64,000 bases of DNA, taken from NCBI GenBank assembly GCA_023667315.1, contig JAMPAI010000002.1, positions 310,001 through 374,000 on the forward strand. The letters are read 5' to 3'. The first letter of the stretch is position 1. Each line of letters begins with the position of its first letter. Under the pieces are notes generated by a model. It made no database searches, was not told where the DNA came from, and worked only from the letters and a program-made list of their open reading frames with translations. Of the stretch, positions 33,904-41,430 are shown one piece after another. The position numbers and the translations under genes are program-made. This DNA comes from Ruminococcus flavefaciens. Its GTDB lineage: Bacteria > Bacteroidota > Bacteroidia > Bacteroidales > P3.

Positions 33904-34188
33904 TTATTTCTTTTCACCTCTAACAGCCACCATAAAGGGCTTGGCGGGCTTGAAAGCGGGAATATTGTGCGCCGGAACAATCATCGACTTGTTCTTGGTG
34001 ATGTTACGGGCGGTCTTCTGGGCACGATGCTTGATGATAAAGCTGCCGAATCCGCGCAAATACACATTATTTCCCTTGATCATGTTGTCTTTAATGACTT
34101 CCATCATCGTTTCAACCGTAGCCAATACGGTAACTTTTTCAATTCCAGTCTTGTTGGCGATTTCAGCCACAACTTCAGCCTTTGTCAT
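33904..34188 (-). CDS. HU/IHF-family DNA-binding protein
   Basis: A 94-residue histone-like protein that bends DNA as a dimer. From MTKAEVVAEIANKTG it has the two N-terminal helices, then YLRGFGSFIIKHRAQKTARN, the HU/IHF signature, and the beta-arm segment with AHNIPAFKPAKPF containing the intercalating proline. The ATG at 34188 gives the family N-terminus; 34263 would add 25 unrelated residues. A TATCTTTG box at 34308-34315 implies a leader of about 115 nt that contains a short hairpin (AGCCT/AGGCT). It ends in a strong terminator. Confidence 0.93.
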   Translation of the reverse strand: MTKAEVVAEIANKTGIEKVTVLATVETMMEVIKDNMIKGNNVYLRGFGSFIIKHRAQKTARNITKNKSMIVPAHNIPAFKPAKPFMVAVRGEKK

Positions 34189-34307
34189 AGTGCGATATGT
34201 TTTTAAGTTATAACCCAATGGGACAGAGCCTATACAAGGCTTTAAGTGAGACCCTGCCTCCATAATTCACAACCTTTCAGAAAATTAACTTTTCCGCAAG
34301 GCAGGCG

Positions 34308-34315
34308 CAAAGATA
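34308..34315 (-). promoter_or_regulatory. -7 box (TATCTTTG) of the HU gene
   Basis: Exact consensus on the minus strand, preceded by an A/T-rich stretch that may aid strong transcription. Confidence 0.6.
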
Positions 34316-34352
34316 ACATTTTTTTTGAATTTAAAAAGCTACCGCACAAACC

Positions 34353-34787
34353 TTAGAATGGAAGCACGTCTTCCTCAGGGTCATACTCCGGCTCGCCCTC
34401 TATTTTGGGGGGAATCGAAGGCATGGCCTCCACCCCTTTCAGGACGGCGGGCTTTTCGTCTTTCTTGCCGAGCATCTCCATGGTCTTGGCCTCCACCTCA
34501 ACGTAGTAGCGCTTCTGCCCTTTGTCTTCCCAGGTACGGGTGCGCAACCGGCCTTCTACATAAATCTTCATACCCTTCTTCAGGTATTTCTCCGACACTT
34601 CCGCCAATCCGCCGTACAACACCACCGAATGCCATTCGGTATGTTCGACCCGGTCGCCCTGCCTGCTCCTGTAATACTCGGTGGTGGCCAGCGTAAGCCG
34701 GGCCCGTTTGCTGCCGTTGTCGAAAACGTACACCTCGGGGTCTTTTCCCAGGTTGCCGATCAGGATAACTTTGTTTACTCCACTCAT
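34353..34787 (-). CDS. ssb: single-stranded DNA-binding protein
   Basis: A 144-residue SSB: one OB fold (MSGVNKVILIGNLGKDPEV; TEWHSVVLYGGLAEVSEKYL; YVEGRLRTRTWEDKG), a short linker and the acidic tip EEDVLPF that recruits repair proteins. It coats ssDNA in replication, recombination and repair. It lies 71 nt after mutY and before hup and rng, the typical Bacteroidetes neighbourhood in which gldE and gldD usually follow; here those two are about 26 kb away. Confidence 0.95.
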   Translation of the reverse strand: MSGVNKVILIGNLGKDPEVYVFDNGSKRARLTLATTEYYRSRQGDRVEHTEWHSVVLYGGLAEVSEKYLKKGMKIYVEGRLRTRTWEDKGQKRYYVEVEAKTMEMLGKKDEKPAVLKGVEAMPSIPPKIEGEPEYDPEEDVLPF

Positions 34788-34858
34788 AACTTTAAATTTT
34801 TAGGGGTTTGTACTATACATAAAACCCACTAAAGCCGTTTTTATCGAAGTTTTTTCGA

Positions 34859-35908
34859 TCAAAAAATTTTCAAATCCTTTAAAAACCGCCCTACAGACAT
34901 CGGCAGGGCATATTCCGAAAGCGAATTTTTTTTGACCCGGAGGCAGTCCCCTCTGTTCTCCAGGTACTTTTCGAACTTGAACGCCCCTTCCTCCGCCCGG
35001 TAAAAGTAGAAGTGCATCCTGCGGTGGCTCAGCAGCTGGGTGCGGTGTTCCAGGAAAGTCACGCCCTCGGCCTCGCACACGGCGGGTTGGACACTATCCA
35101 CGGCAGGTGCGCCGGGCAACTCGGGCAAATCGTACATACCTCTCCAAAGGTCGTCGTATCCGCGCTTGCGCAGCCAGATGAAATCGCTCCCGCACACCAG
35201 CAGGTAGTGCAACTGATAGACGGGAAGCGGCTTTTTCTTTTCCTTTACCGGCAGATGGGCGATTGCCCCGTGCGCGAAGGCGTGGCAGACCTCCCTGAAC
35301 GGACAGGACGCCGGATCCTGTTGGCAAACGGGATTCTGCGGCGTGCAGGCCAAGGCCCCGAACTCCATGATGGCCTGGTTGAACGCGCCCGGTTTCTTCC
35401 TGTCGATGCGGTCGGCCAGCAGGCCTTCTATCTTCTTGCGGCAGGCCGACGACTGCACGGGTTCGTAGATGCCGTCCAGGCGGCAGATAAAGCGGATCAC
35501 GTTGCCGTCCACCACCGGATGGCAAAGGTTGAAGGCGAACGAACCGATAGCCGCCGCCGTGTAGGGGCCGATGCCGGGCAGGGCCTTTATGCGCTCGTAG
35601 GTGTCGGGAAAAACGCCGCCGTATTCATTCTGCACAACCTTGGCGGCCGCGTGCAGGTTGCGCGCCCGCGAGTAATAGCCCAGACCCTGCCAAAGCGCCA
35701 GCACCTCCCCTTCGGAAGCCGCCGCCAGGTCGCCCACCTCGGGAAAGCGCTCCACAAAGCGTTCGTAATAGGGCAGCCCCTGGTTCACGCGGGTCTGCTG
35801 CAGGATAATCTCCGAAAGCCAGATCCTGTACGGGTCGCTTATGTCCCGCCAGGGCAGATACCTCCGGTTGGCCTCGTACCAAGAAATCAAGCGCTCCGAA
35901 AAATGCAT
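34859..35908 (-). CDS. mutY: A/G-specific adenine DNA glycosylase
   Basis: A 349-residue base-excision enzyme removing A mispaired with 8-oxoG. The catalytic Glu is in WLSEIILQQTRV, the helix-hairpin-helix is LPGIGPYTAAAIGSFAF, and the catalytic Asp is in HPVVDGNVIR. The [4Fe-4S] cysteines are C188, C195, C202 and C208, giving spacing 6-6-5; the common MutY pattern is 6-2-5, so the second gap has four extra residues (QQDPAS). A NUDIX-like recognition domain with LLSHRRMHFYFY follows. An AAGGAGG site sits 7 nt before the ATG, rare in this window. The leader contains a hairpin that may end dsbD-side transcription or attenuate mutY. Confidence 0.93.
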   Translation of the reverse strand: MHFSERLISWYEANRRYLPWRDISDPYRIWLSEIILQQTRVNQGLPYYERFVERFPEVGDLAAASEGEVLALWQGLGYYSRARNLHAAAKVVQNEYGGVFPDTYERIKALPGIGPYTAAAIGSFAFNLCHPVVDGNVIRFICRLDGIYEPVQSSACRKKIEGLLADRIDRKKPGAFNQAIMEFGALACTPQNPVCQQDPASCPFREVCHAFAHGAIAHLPVKEKKKPLPVYQLHYLLVCGSDFIWLRKRGYDDLWRGMYDLPELPGAPAVDSVQPAVCEAEGVTFLEHRTQLLSHRRMHFYFYRAEEGAFKFEKYLENRGDCLRVKKNSLSEYALPMSVGRFLKDLKIF

Positions 35909-35928
35909 GTAGAACCCTCCTTAAACTA

Positions 35929-35964
35929 ATAATCCGGTGATGTAAAGATACACCACCGGATTAT
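35929..35964. terminator. Hairpin between mutY and dsbD
   Basis: ATAATCCGGTG (35929-35939) and CACCGGATTAT (35954-35964) pair perfectly around a 14-nt loop that contains, on the minus strand, TATCTTTA. It follows the end of dsbD and precedes mutY. With little of a T run it could end dsbD transcription weakly; the loop may also carry mutY's -7 box. Confidence 0.5.
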
Positions 35965-35987
35965 CTATTATTCGAATCTGTTCCGGA

Positions 35988-38063
35988 TTATTTTCCGAAA
36001 GCGTCCAGACCGCCCTGCAGATAGGCGATAAAGGCCTCGATATCACCGGCATAGCCATAACCCTTGTCGGTAATGGGGTTGCCGTCGGCATCCAGCAGGT
36101 GGTAGTAAGGAAGCGTGTTGGTCTTGAAGCGCGTTACCTGAAAGTCGGAATTGCGCTTGCCCATGGTCTTCTTTACCTTGCCGTCGATGGCGGAGGTAAC
36201 CCATTCGCTTTCGGGCAGCTCGGTCTTGTCGTCGCAGTACATGGCGACGATCACGTATTTCTTGAGCAGTTCCTGAACGCGGGGATCCGACCACACATCG
36301 TTTTCCATTTTCTTGCAGTTGGCGCAGGCATGACCCTTAAAGTCGATGAACACCGGCTTGTTCTGCTGCTTGGCGCAGGCCAAACCTTCTTCGTAGTCGA
36401 AGTAGCCCTTAAGGTTGAAGGGCAGGTGCAGCTTGTCGGCGTACTTGGGCGTGCCGCACAGTTCCTGGCTCGTGCCGGGCATGGCCATGGTATTGGCCAC
36501 GGCCGCGGGCTGGTTCAGGTTGAACTGCTGGGTGGTGAGCGGCGGAACCAGAGAGGAAACCATCTTCAGGGGCGCGCCGAACATACCGGGAATAAGGTAG
36601 AGCACGAAGGTAAACGTAACGATCACCAGCAAGAGGCGGAACACGCCCACGTGGGGTACGTCCGAGTCGTGCGAGAACTTGATCTTGCCCAGGAGGTAGA
36701 AGCCCATCAGCGTAAAGATCACGATCCAGATGGCCAGGTAAACCTCGCGGGTAAAGATATGCAGCTCATACACCTGGTCGATGTTCAGGATAAACTTCAT
36801 GCCGAAGGCCAGCAGAACGAAGGCGAACACCACCTTGACCGAGTTGAGCCAGCCGCCCGACTTGGGCATCTTGGCCAACAGGGAGGGGAAAAGCGAGAGG
36901 ATAAAGAACGGAAGGCCCATCGCCAATCCGAAGAAGAACATGCCCAGGAGCGGCTTGAGCACCGAGGTACCCATGGCGGCTTCCACCAGCAGCGTGGCCA
37001 CGAAAGGACCCGTGCAGGAGAAGGAAACGATGGCCAGGACGGCCGCCATGAAGAAAGCCGAGATGTAACCGCCGTTATCGGCCTTGGCGTCCAGTTTGTT
37101 CGACAATCCGGAAGGCAGGGTTATCTCGAACATTCCGAAGAACGAGAAGGCGAAAATCAAGAACAGGAGGAAGAAGATAAGGTTGGGAATCCAGTGCGTG
37201 CTGAGCACGTTGGCGAAATCGGCGCTCTTGGTGATAGCCACAATACCGCCTATCAAGGTGTATATCAAGGTGATGGACAGGGTGAAGATGGCTCCCTTGA
37301 TGATACCGGCCTTACGGCTGGAACCGTCGTCGGTATCCATGAAGAACGACACCGTCATGGGAATCATCGGGAACACGCAGGGCGTGAACACGGCGGCCAG
37401 ACCGGCCAGGATAGCCAGCAGGAAGAATCCCCAGAGCGACTCGCCTTCTTCCATGGGCAGGCTCGCGGCTTCTTCAACGGCGGCCACCACCTGGGCGGCT
37501 TCCTCCTTCACGGCTTCCACCGTTTCCTTGGCCTGAGCTGCCACGGCCTGAGCCTGATCCACGGTTTCTTCAACGGCGTTTTCCACCGCGGCAACCACCG
37601 AGTTCTTGCAGCCCTTTACCTTGAATTTTAAATCCACGTCGTTGAACGGAATGCAGGTTTCGTCGTTGCACACCTGATAGTCCACCGTGGCGGCGATTTC
37701 AAAATCCTTGTCGGTGTTGATGGTTATCTTCTGACGGAATTCGGCGTTCTTGGCGAAGAAACGCACCAAGGTTCCGAAAATCTCGTCGGTTTCCTCGATG
37801 GGTTTGGGGCTTTCCGACACCTTGCCCTTTATCGTAAAGCTTTCCGATTTGGGAAAGTTGAAAACGGTAGGCTGGGGGCCGCCGTCCTCCATGAACTGCG
37901 AATACAGGTGATATCCGCCGCCCACTTCGGCCTTCATGACCAATTCGGCCTGGTTACCGTCGAGGTACTTTACCGAACAATTCCATTTTACAGGGTTGTC
38001 TTGCGAAAAACCTGCCCACACGAAGGCAATCGACAACCATGCCGCAAAAAGTAACTTTTTCAT
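35988..38063 (-). CDS. dsbD: thiol:disulfide interchange protein DsbD
   Basis: A 691-residue transmembrane reductant carrier. A signal peptide is followed by the periplasmic N-terminal domain (to about 150) with the pair in VCNDETC; an Ala/Glu/Val-rich segment of about 50 residues (about 155-205) that looks like a long helix; the membrane core with FTPCVFPMIPM and the SFSCTGPF cysteine; and a C-terminal thioredoxin domain with HACANCKKME. Electrons would pass from cytoplasmic thioredoxin to periplasmic partners such as TlpA-type proteins. The helical insert is unusual. It is the last gene of the pssA, purS, dsbD run. Confidence 0.93.
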   Translation of the reverse strand: MKKLLFAAWLSIAFVWAGFSQDNPVKWNCSVKYLDGNQAELVMKAEVGGGYHLYSQFMEDGGPQPTVFNFPKSESFTIKGKVSESPKPIEETDEIFGTLVRFFAKNAEFRQKITINTDKDFEIAATVDYQVCNDETCIPFNDVDLKFKVKGCKNSVVAAVENAVEETVDQAQAVAAQAKETVEAVKEEAAQVVAAVEEAASLPMEEGESLWGFFLLAILAGLAAVFTPCVFPMIPMTVSFFMDTDDGSSRKAGIIKGAIFTLSITLIYTLIGGIVAITKSADFANVLSTHWIPNLIFFLLFLIFAFSFFGMFEITLPSGLSNKLDAKADNGGYISAFFMAAVLAIVSFSCTGPFVATLLVEAAMGTSVLKPLLGMFFFGLAMGLPFFILSLFPSLLAKMPKSGGWLNSVKVVFAFVLLAFGMKFILNIDQVYELHIFTREVYLAIWIVIFTLMGFYLLGKIKFSHDSDVPHVGVFRLLLVIVTFTFVLYLIPGMFGAPLKMVSSLVPPLTTQQFNLNQPAAVANTMAMPGTSQELCGTPKYADKLHLPFNLKGYFDYEEGLACAKQQNKPVFIDFKGHACANCKKMENDVWSDPRVQELLKKYVIVAMYCDDKTELPESEWVTSAIDGKVKKTMGKRNSDFQVTRFKTNTLPYYHLLDADGNPITDKGYGYAGDIEAFIAYLQGGLDAFGK

Positions 38064-38085
38064 TTTTATCGGGTTGTTTTGAAAT

Positions 38086-38337
38086 TTACGCTTTCTCGAT
38101 CTTGTACTCGTAGCTTTCCATGATGGGATTGTGCAGCAAATCCTTGCAGGCCTTTTCCACGATGGCGGCCGCTTTCTTCTGGTCGGCGGCTTCCACTTCG
38201 AGGGTTATGTGCTTGCCGATGCGGATATTCCCGGCATCCTTCACGCCCATGTTGTGTAAACGGGCTTCAACGGCTTTCCCTTGCGGGTCGAGCAATGCCT
38301 TCAACGGCATCACGTTTACTTCTGCTTTGTATTTCAT
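38086..38337 (-). CDS. purS: phosphoribosylformylglycinamidine synthase subunit PurS
   Basis: An 83-residue PurS: MKYKAEVNVMPLKALLDPQG, then VKDAGNIRIGKHITLEVEA and LLHNPIMESYEYKI, matching the family over its full length. PurS joins PurQ and PurL to form FGAM synthase in purine synthesis. It overlaps pssA by 4 nt (ATGA type), so translation is likely coupled, and dsbD follows 22 nt later. purQ and purL are not in the window. Organisms with PurS normally have the small PurL; many Bacteroidetes carry a large single-chain PurL, so the role of PurS deserves checking. Confidence 0.8.
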   Translation of the reverse strand: MKYKAEVNVMPLKALLDPQGKAVEARLHNMGVKDAGNIRIGKHITLEVEAADQKKAAAIVEKACKDLLHNPIMESYEYKIEKA

Positions 38338-39035
38338 GATATATCGTTGTTTCCGATGTTTCTACTCTCCATATAGAAATGCACCCACGAGAAGAGCGGG
38401 TACAGGAATACCGTTACCGCCAGGCCCAGGAATCCGAACAGGGCGAACAGCACGATGGCCGTGGCCAGGAAAAGATAGACGACGCGCTGCGCCTGCCACG
38501 AACGGTTCTGTATCTTGAACGAGAACATACGGTAGTTGCATACCAGCAGGAACGACATCACGAGCACCAGACCCAGCAGGTAATAGCCTTTGAGGAACAC
38601 GCCCTTATGGCAGGCATGCAAGGCCAGCGAGGCCCAGAAGATGGCGTTGGCCGGCGTGGGAACACCCCTGAAGAAATCGCTGTCGTCTTCGGTATTGAAC
38701 TTGGCCAGGCGGTAGGCCGAGGCCGCCGCCATGACAAAGGCGATGCAAGCCCAGTAATGCCCCCATGCGGGCTGCAGGGCCAGCATCATGTAGGCCAGCA
38801 CGGAAGGCGCCACGCCGAAACTCACCACATCCGAAAGCGAGTCCAGCTCGCGCCCGATGGCGCTCTTGGCATCCAAAAGGCGGGCGGCCATGCCGTCGCA
38901 GAAATCAAAGACCGCCGCAATGAAGATAAACGCGCAGGCCATGCGCAGGTGTCCCCCGAAAGCATACGCAATCGACATACAGCCGCAAAGCAAATTACAA
39001 AGCGTAAGTATATTAGGTATCTTCTTGACGAACAT
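38334..39035 (-). CDS. pssA: CDP-diacylglycerol--serine O-phosphatidyltransferase
   Basis: A 233-residue integral membrane enzyme making phosphatidylserine. The CDP-alcohol phosphotransferase motif is complete: FCDGMAARLLDAKSAIGREL then DSLSD, that is D-G-x2-A-R-x8-G-x3-D-x3-D. About seven hydrophobic segments are visible. The start at 39035 (MFVKKIPNILTLCNLLCG) is preferred, because the alternative ATG at 39044 lies inside the -7 box at 39042-39049; with that promoter the mRNA would be almost leaderless. It is the first gene of pssA, purS, dsbD. The promoter comes from a dispersed repeat. Confidence 0.92.
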   Translation of the reverse strand: MFVKKIPNILTLCNLLCGCMSIAYAFGGHLRMACAFIFIAAVFDFCDGMAARLLDAKSAIGRELDSLSDVVSFGVAPSVLAYMMLALQPAWGHYWACIAFVMAAASAYRLAKFNTEDDSDFFRGVPTPANAIFWASLALHACHKGVFLKGYYLLGLVLVMSFLLVCNYRMFSFKIQNRSWQAQRVVYLFLATAIVLFALFGFLGLAVTVFLYPLFSWVHFYMESRNIGNNDIS

Positions 39036-39041
39036 AGCACG

Positions 39042-39090
39042 CAAAGATACGAATAAGCCGAGAGCAATGCCAAATTTATTTGAGCATTGC
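39042..39090 (-). repeat. Single diverged copy of the promoter-carrying hairpin repeat
   Basis: From 39042, CAAAGATACGAATAAGCCGA is followed by GAGCAATGC, a loop, and GCATTGCCGGGGCAGGAA. The frame equals the kbl array, but the hairpin insert is different (GCAATGC/GCATTGC arms). On the minus strand the TATCTTTG at 39042-39049 ends 7 bp before the pssA start. Confidence 0.65.
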
Positions 39091-39129
39091 CGGGGCAGGA
39101 ATCAAGGTTGCAGCATCAAAGCCGCGGAA

Positions 39130-40353
39130 CTACCGTACCGAAAACTTTTCCGTAAGCATCCCGCAGGGAGTCTTTACGCGGGCAAGATAGATGCCCGAGG
39201 GCATCCACGACACGTTGTAGCGGAATGAGGTTTGATTATCCAATGTGATGGCATACAGGATGCGCCCGTTCACGTCCAAAATCTCCACCTTTTGCAGGTT
39301 GCAGCCCGTGGTTGTTAGCGTTATCGTTTCTGTGGCGGGGTTGGGGCTTAGGATTAATTCCGCTTTTTGGTGCTTTTCGATTGGGGCGGCGCCCACTTTC
39401 CGGATGCTTTCGAGTTGCATTTCGGAATACAGCCTGCCGCCTATATCGTAACTTGAAGAAACATATCCTTTTATTTCCACACTATCACCCTCCGCATAGT
39501 CCACGCCTTCAACCTGAAGAGGTTCCCAGTCGAACGCCCATGTGGAATTGTAACTGAGGATAGGCGTGAGTTCCCCTATCTTCATCGCTATCGCCCTAAA
39601 GCAACAATCCAAGAGAGGATAACTCAAAGTGGGGGTCCTTGTATAAATCAATTTTCCCTTACTGGAAACATATTCGGGTTCGGCTTCCGAAATATAACAA
39701 GACGCATACGCAGGATTTTTATAATCCCTCCCGCCGTTGGTACAGAGTACGGTTTCGAGTGTGTCCAACGACCGCCCGAAATCCTTACGCCAGGCTATTC
39801 CGTGCGAAACGGAGCCAACCTCAGATAACCACATGTCCGTAACTTGATGGACGGTATCATACACTTTCAGATAATGTAGTTTTTCTTGCCAGTTAGCGGT
39901 CGCCTTGAGGGTATCGCCAACTTCCAATACCCGAAACACCGGATTCTTGCGCGTGTCCGTTTCTTCCACCCAATCCATGGCCAACACATCGTTCACTTGC
40001 AGGGAAAAATCGAAAAGCAGGTGTTCCCGTTGGCCGGCATAATCATAGACATAGACCCGAACGCTGTCTTCCCGCAATGCGTAACCTGCCGATACCTCGT
40101 TTCTTTCATCACTATTTTTGCGCCAAAACACCTCCCAATATTCATTGTTTCCTATCGTTGTATCCCTTGCGTTCCGACTAAAGAAATATTGATCGGTTCG
40201 ATATTTCCGCCCCCCGTCCACAAGGGAATATTCCCGATACATTGACCATACCCTCCATCGAGCCTCCCCTTGCCATGTAATTATATCGGGGTTCGCCCAT
40301 ACGTTTAGCGATAATAGGCAAAGGCATAGTATGATTATTGATTTTGCTTTCAT
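39130..40353 (-). CDS. secreted T9SS-cargo protein, paralog A
   Basis: A 407-residue exported protein: signal peptide MKAKSIIILCLCLLSLNVWA, a unique body of about 300 residues, and a type-A T9SS sorting domain (LILSPNPATETITLTTTG; YLARVKTPCGMLTEKFSV). It is a clear paralog of the gene at 41431-42630: shared body motifs include SAGYALRED, DWVEETD, VHQVTDMWL and VLCTNGGRDY. The last 82 residues differ at only 5 positions, far closer than the bodies. No enzyme motif was recognised. Its start overlaps the HEAT-like gene's end by 4 nt. Confidence 0.8.
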   Translation of the reverse strand: MKAKSIIILCLCLLSLNVWANPDIITWQGEARWRVWSMYREYSLVDGGRKYRTDQYFFSRNARDTTIGNNEYWEVFWRKNSDERNEVSAGYALREDSVRVYVYDYAGQREHLLFDFSLQVNDVLAMDWVEETDTRKNPVFRVLEVGDTLKATANWQEKLHYLKVYDTVHQVTDMWLSEVGSVSHGIAWRKDFGRSLDTLETVLCTNGGRDYKNPAYASCYISEAEPEYVSSKGKLIYTRTPTLSYPLLDCCFRAIAMKIGELTPILSYNSTWAFDWEPLQVEGVDYAEGDSVEIKGYVSSSYDIGGRLYSEMQLESIRKVGAAPIEKHQKAELILSPNPATETITLTTTGCNLQKVEILDVNGRILYAITLDNQTSFRYNVSWMPSGIYLARVKTPCGMLTEKFSVR

Positions 40354-41366
40354 GATCTTAAGCTTTCGTTACAGGAGGGCGCAGTTCTATTGAACCACGC
40401 CCATTCCTCTGATTTGAAAAATTTTCCAATGTTACTATCCGTCAATTTTGCAGCATTGGCTTTGCTCTTCCTTGTTCTTTTTCCATTCTCTATTTGATAC
40501 TTTTCCAGCTTCCTTATCCCCCATTTTGAAAAATTTCTAATCTCCGGGATGGTGTCCGACTTTAATTCATTCAACAAATCAAAACTCTTTTTTGTAGGAA
40601 TAAAGCCAAGTCCAACCGCCGCATGTGAACGACATTCCGATTTTTCGGATTTGGCGTATTCCTTTAGAACCCTGAATGATGTTTTTGTTTCGCCATTACG
40701 AGCCAAATACATGGCAAAAAGGGCTTTCTGTTCATCCGTTTCGGCTTCGTTCAAACGATACTCGTAATACTTTACCGCAGCTTCCGGGTTGGCACTCTCA
40801 TAATACCATTGACACGCTTCGCAAAGCTCAACATCTTCCGTTGCATAACAAATGCCATCTAAAATTTGATATGCTGACGAATCTCCAAGGTTAAGCAGTG
40901 TTTCCGCTATATACGCTTTTTCTATCGGCAAGATATTTTCTTCAACTCTTTTCCATAGGAAAGGTATGGCTTGCTTGGCATCCACCCAAATCAAATATGT
41001 CAACGCCCATTTTCTATACTCGAACAATTCATCGTGCAACGCCACTTCCAGTAAGAAATCCTGAGATTCAGGACATACATAGTCAGCCAAATGACGCAAG
41101 GCCATCCACTTTACATCCCAGTCAATACTATCCGGATTTCCCTGAATATAATTCTGCTTATAAATGGATATCAGCGAATCGTTACATCCTCTTTGTTTCC
41201 GTTCCTCCAACAACTGTCTATTGGCTGCATTCGTCTCATCTCTATAGGATTGGCTGAGGGTCGCTTTATTTTGCCCCGTTGCAGACAAACAACATACAAG
41301 GAGAGCAAACAAAAGGAATATACCTTTTGCGCACAGATTTTTATAAGGGTTTCGTTTTATGGCCAT
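40350..41366 (-). CDS. exported HEAT-repeat-like protein
   Basis: A 338-residue protein with an N-terminal hydrophobic export segment (AKGIFLLFALLVCCLSATGQ). The rest is helical, with HEAT-like pairs: WMALRHLADYV, EYRKWALTYLIWVDAKQAIPFL, YIAETLLNLGD, CRSHAAVGLGFIPTKKSFDLL and EIRNFSKWGIRKLEKY. Such solenoids usually bind partner proteins. No sorting domain is present, so it may stay in the periplasm. It is nested between the two paralogous T9SS cargos, overlapping the next by 4 nt, which suggests a working unit. The base composition is AT-richer than nearby housekeeping genes. Confidence 0.65.
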   Translation of the reverse strand: MAIKRNPYKNLCAKGIFLLFALLVCCLSATGQNKATLSQSYRDETNAANRQLLEERKQRGCNDSLISIYKQNYIQGNPDSIDWDVKWMALRHLADYVCPESQDFLLEVALHDELFEYRKWALTYLIWVDAKQAIPFLWKRVEENILPIEKAYIAETLLNLGDSSAYQILDGICYATEDVELCEACQWYYESANPEAAVKYYEYRLNEAETDEQKALFAMYLARNGETKTSFRVLKEYAKSEKSECRSHAAVGLGFIPTKKSFDLLNELKSDTIPEIRNFSKWGIRKLEKYQIENGKRTRKSKANAAKLTDSNIGKFFKSEEWAWFNRTAPSCNESLRS

Positions 41367-41380
41367 GTAAGTCTTGGTTT

Positions 41381-41424
41381 AAACAGGGAGGTCTGAAATA
41401 AAGGCTCCGCGCCTCCCTGTTTTA
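41381..41424. terminator. Hairpin after T9SS paralog B
   Basis: AAACAGGGAGG (41381-41391) pairs with CCTCCCTGTTT (41412-41422) around a 20-nt loop. The T run on the minus strand is short, so termination before the HEAT-like gene may be partial. Confidence 0.5.
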
Positions 41425-41430
41425 TCCATA

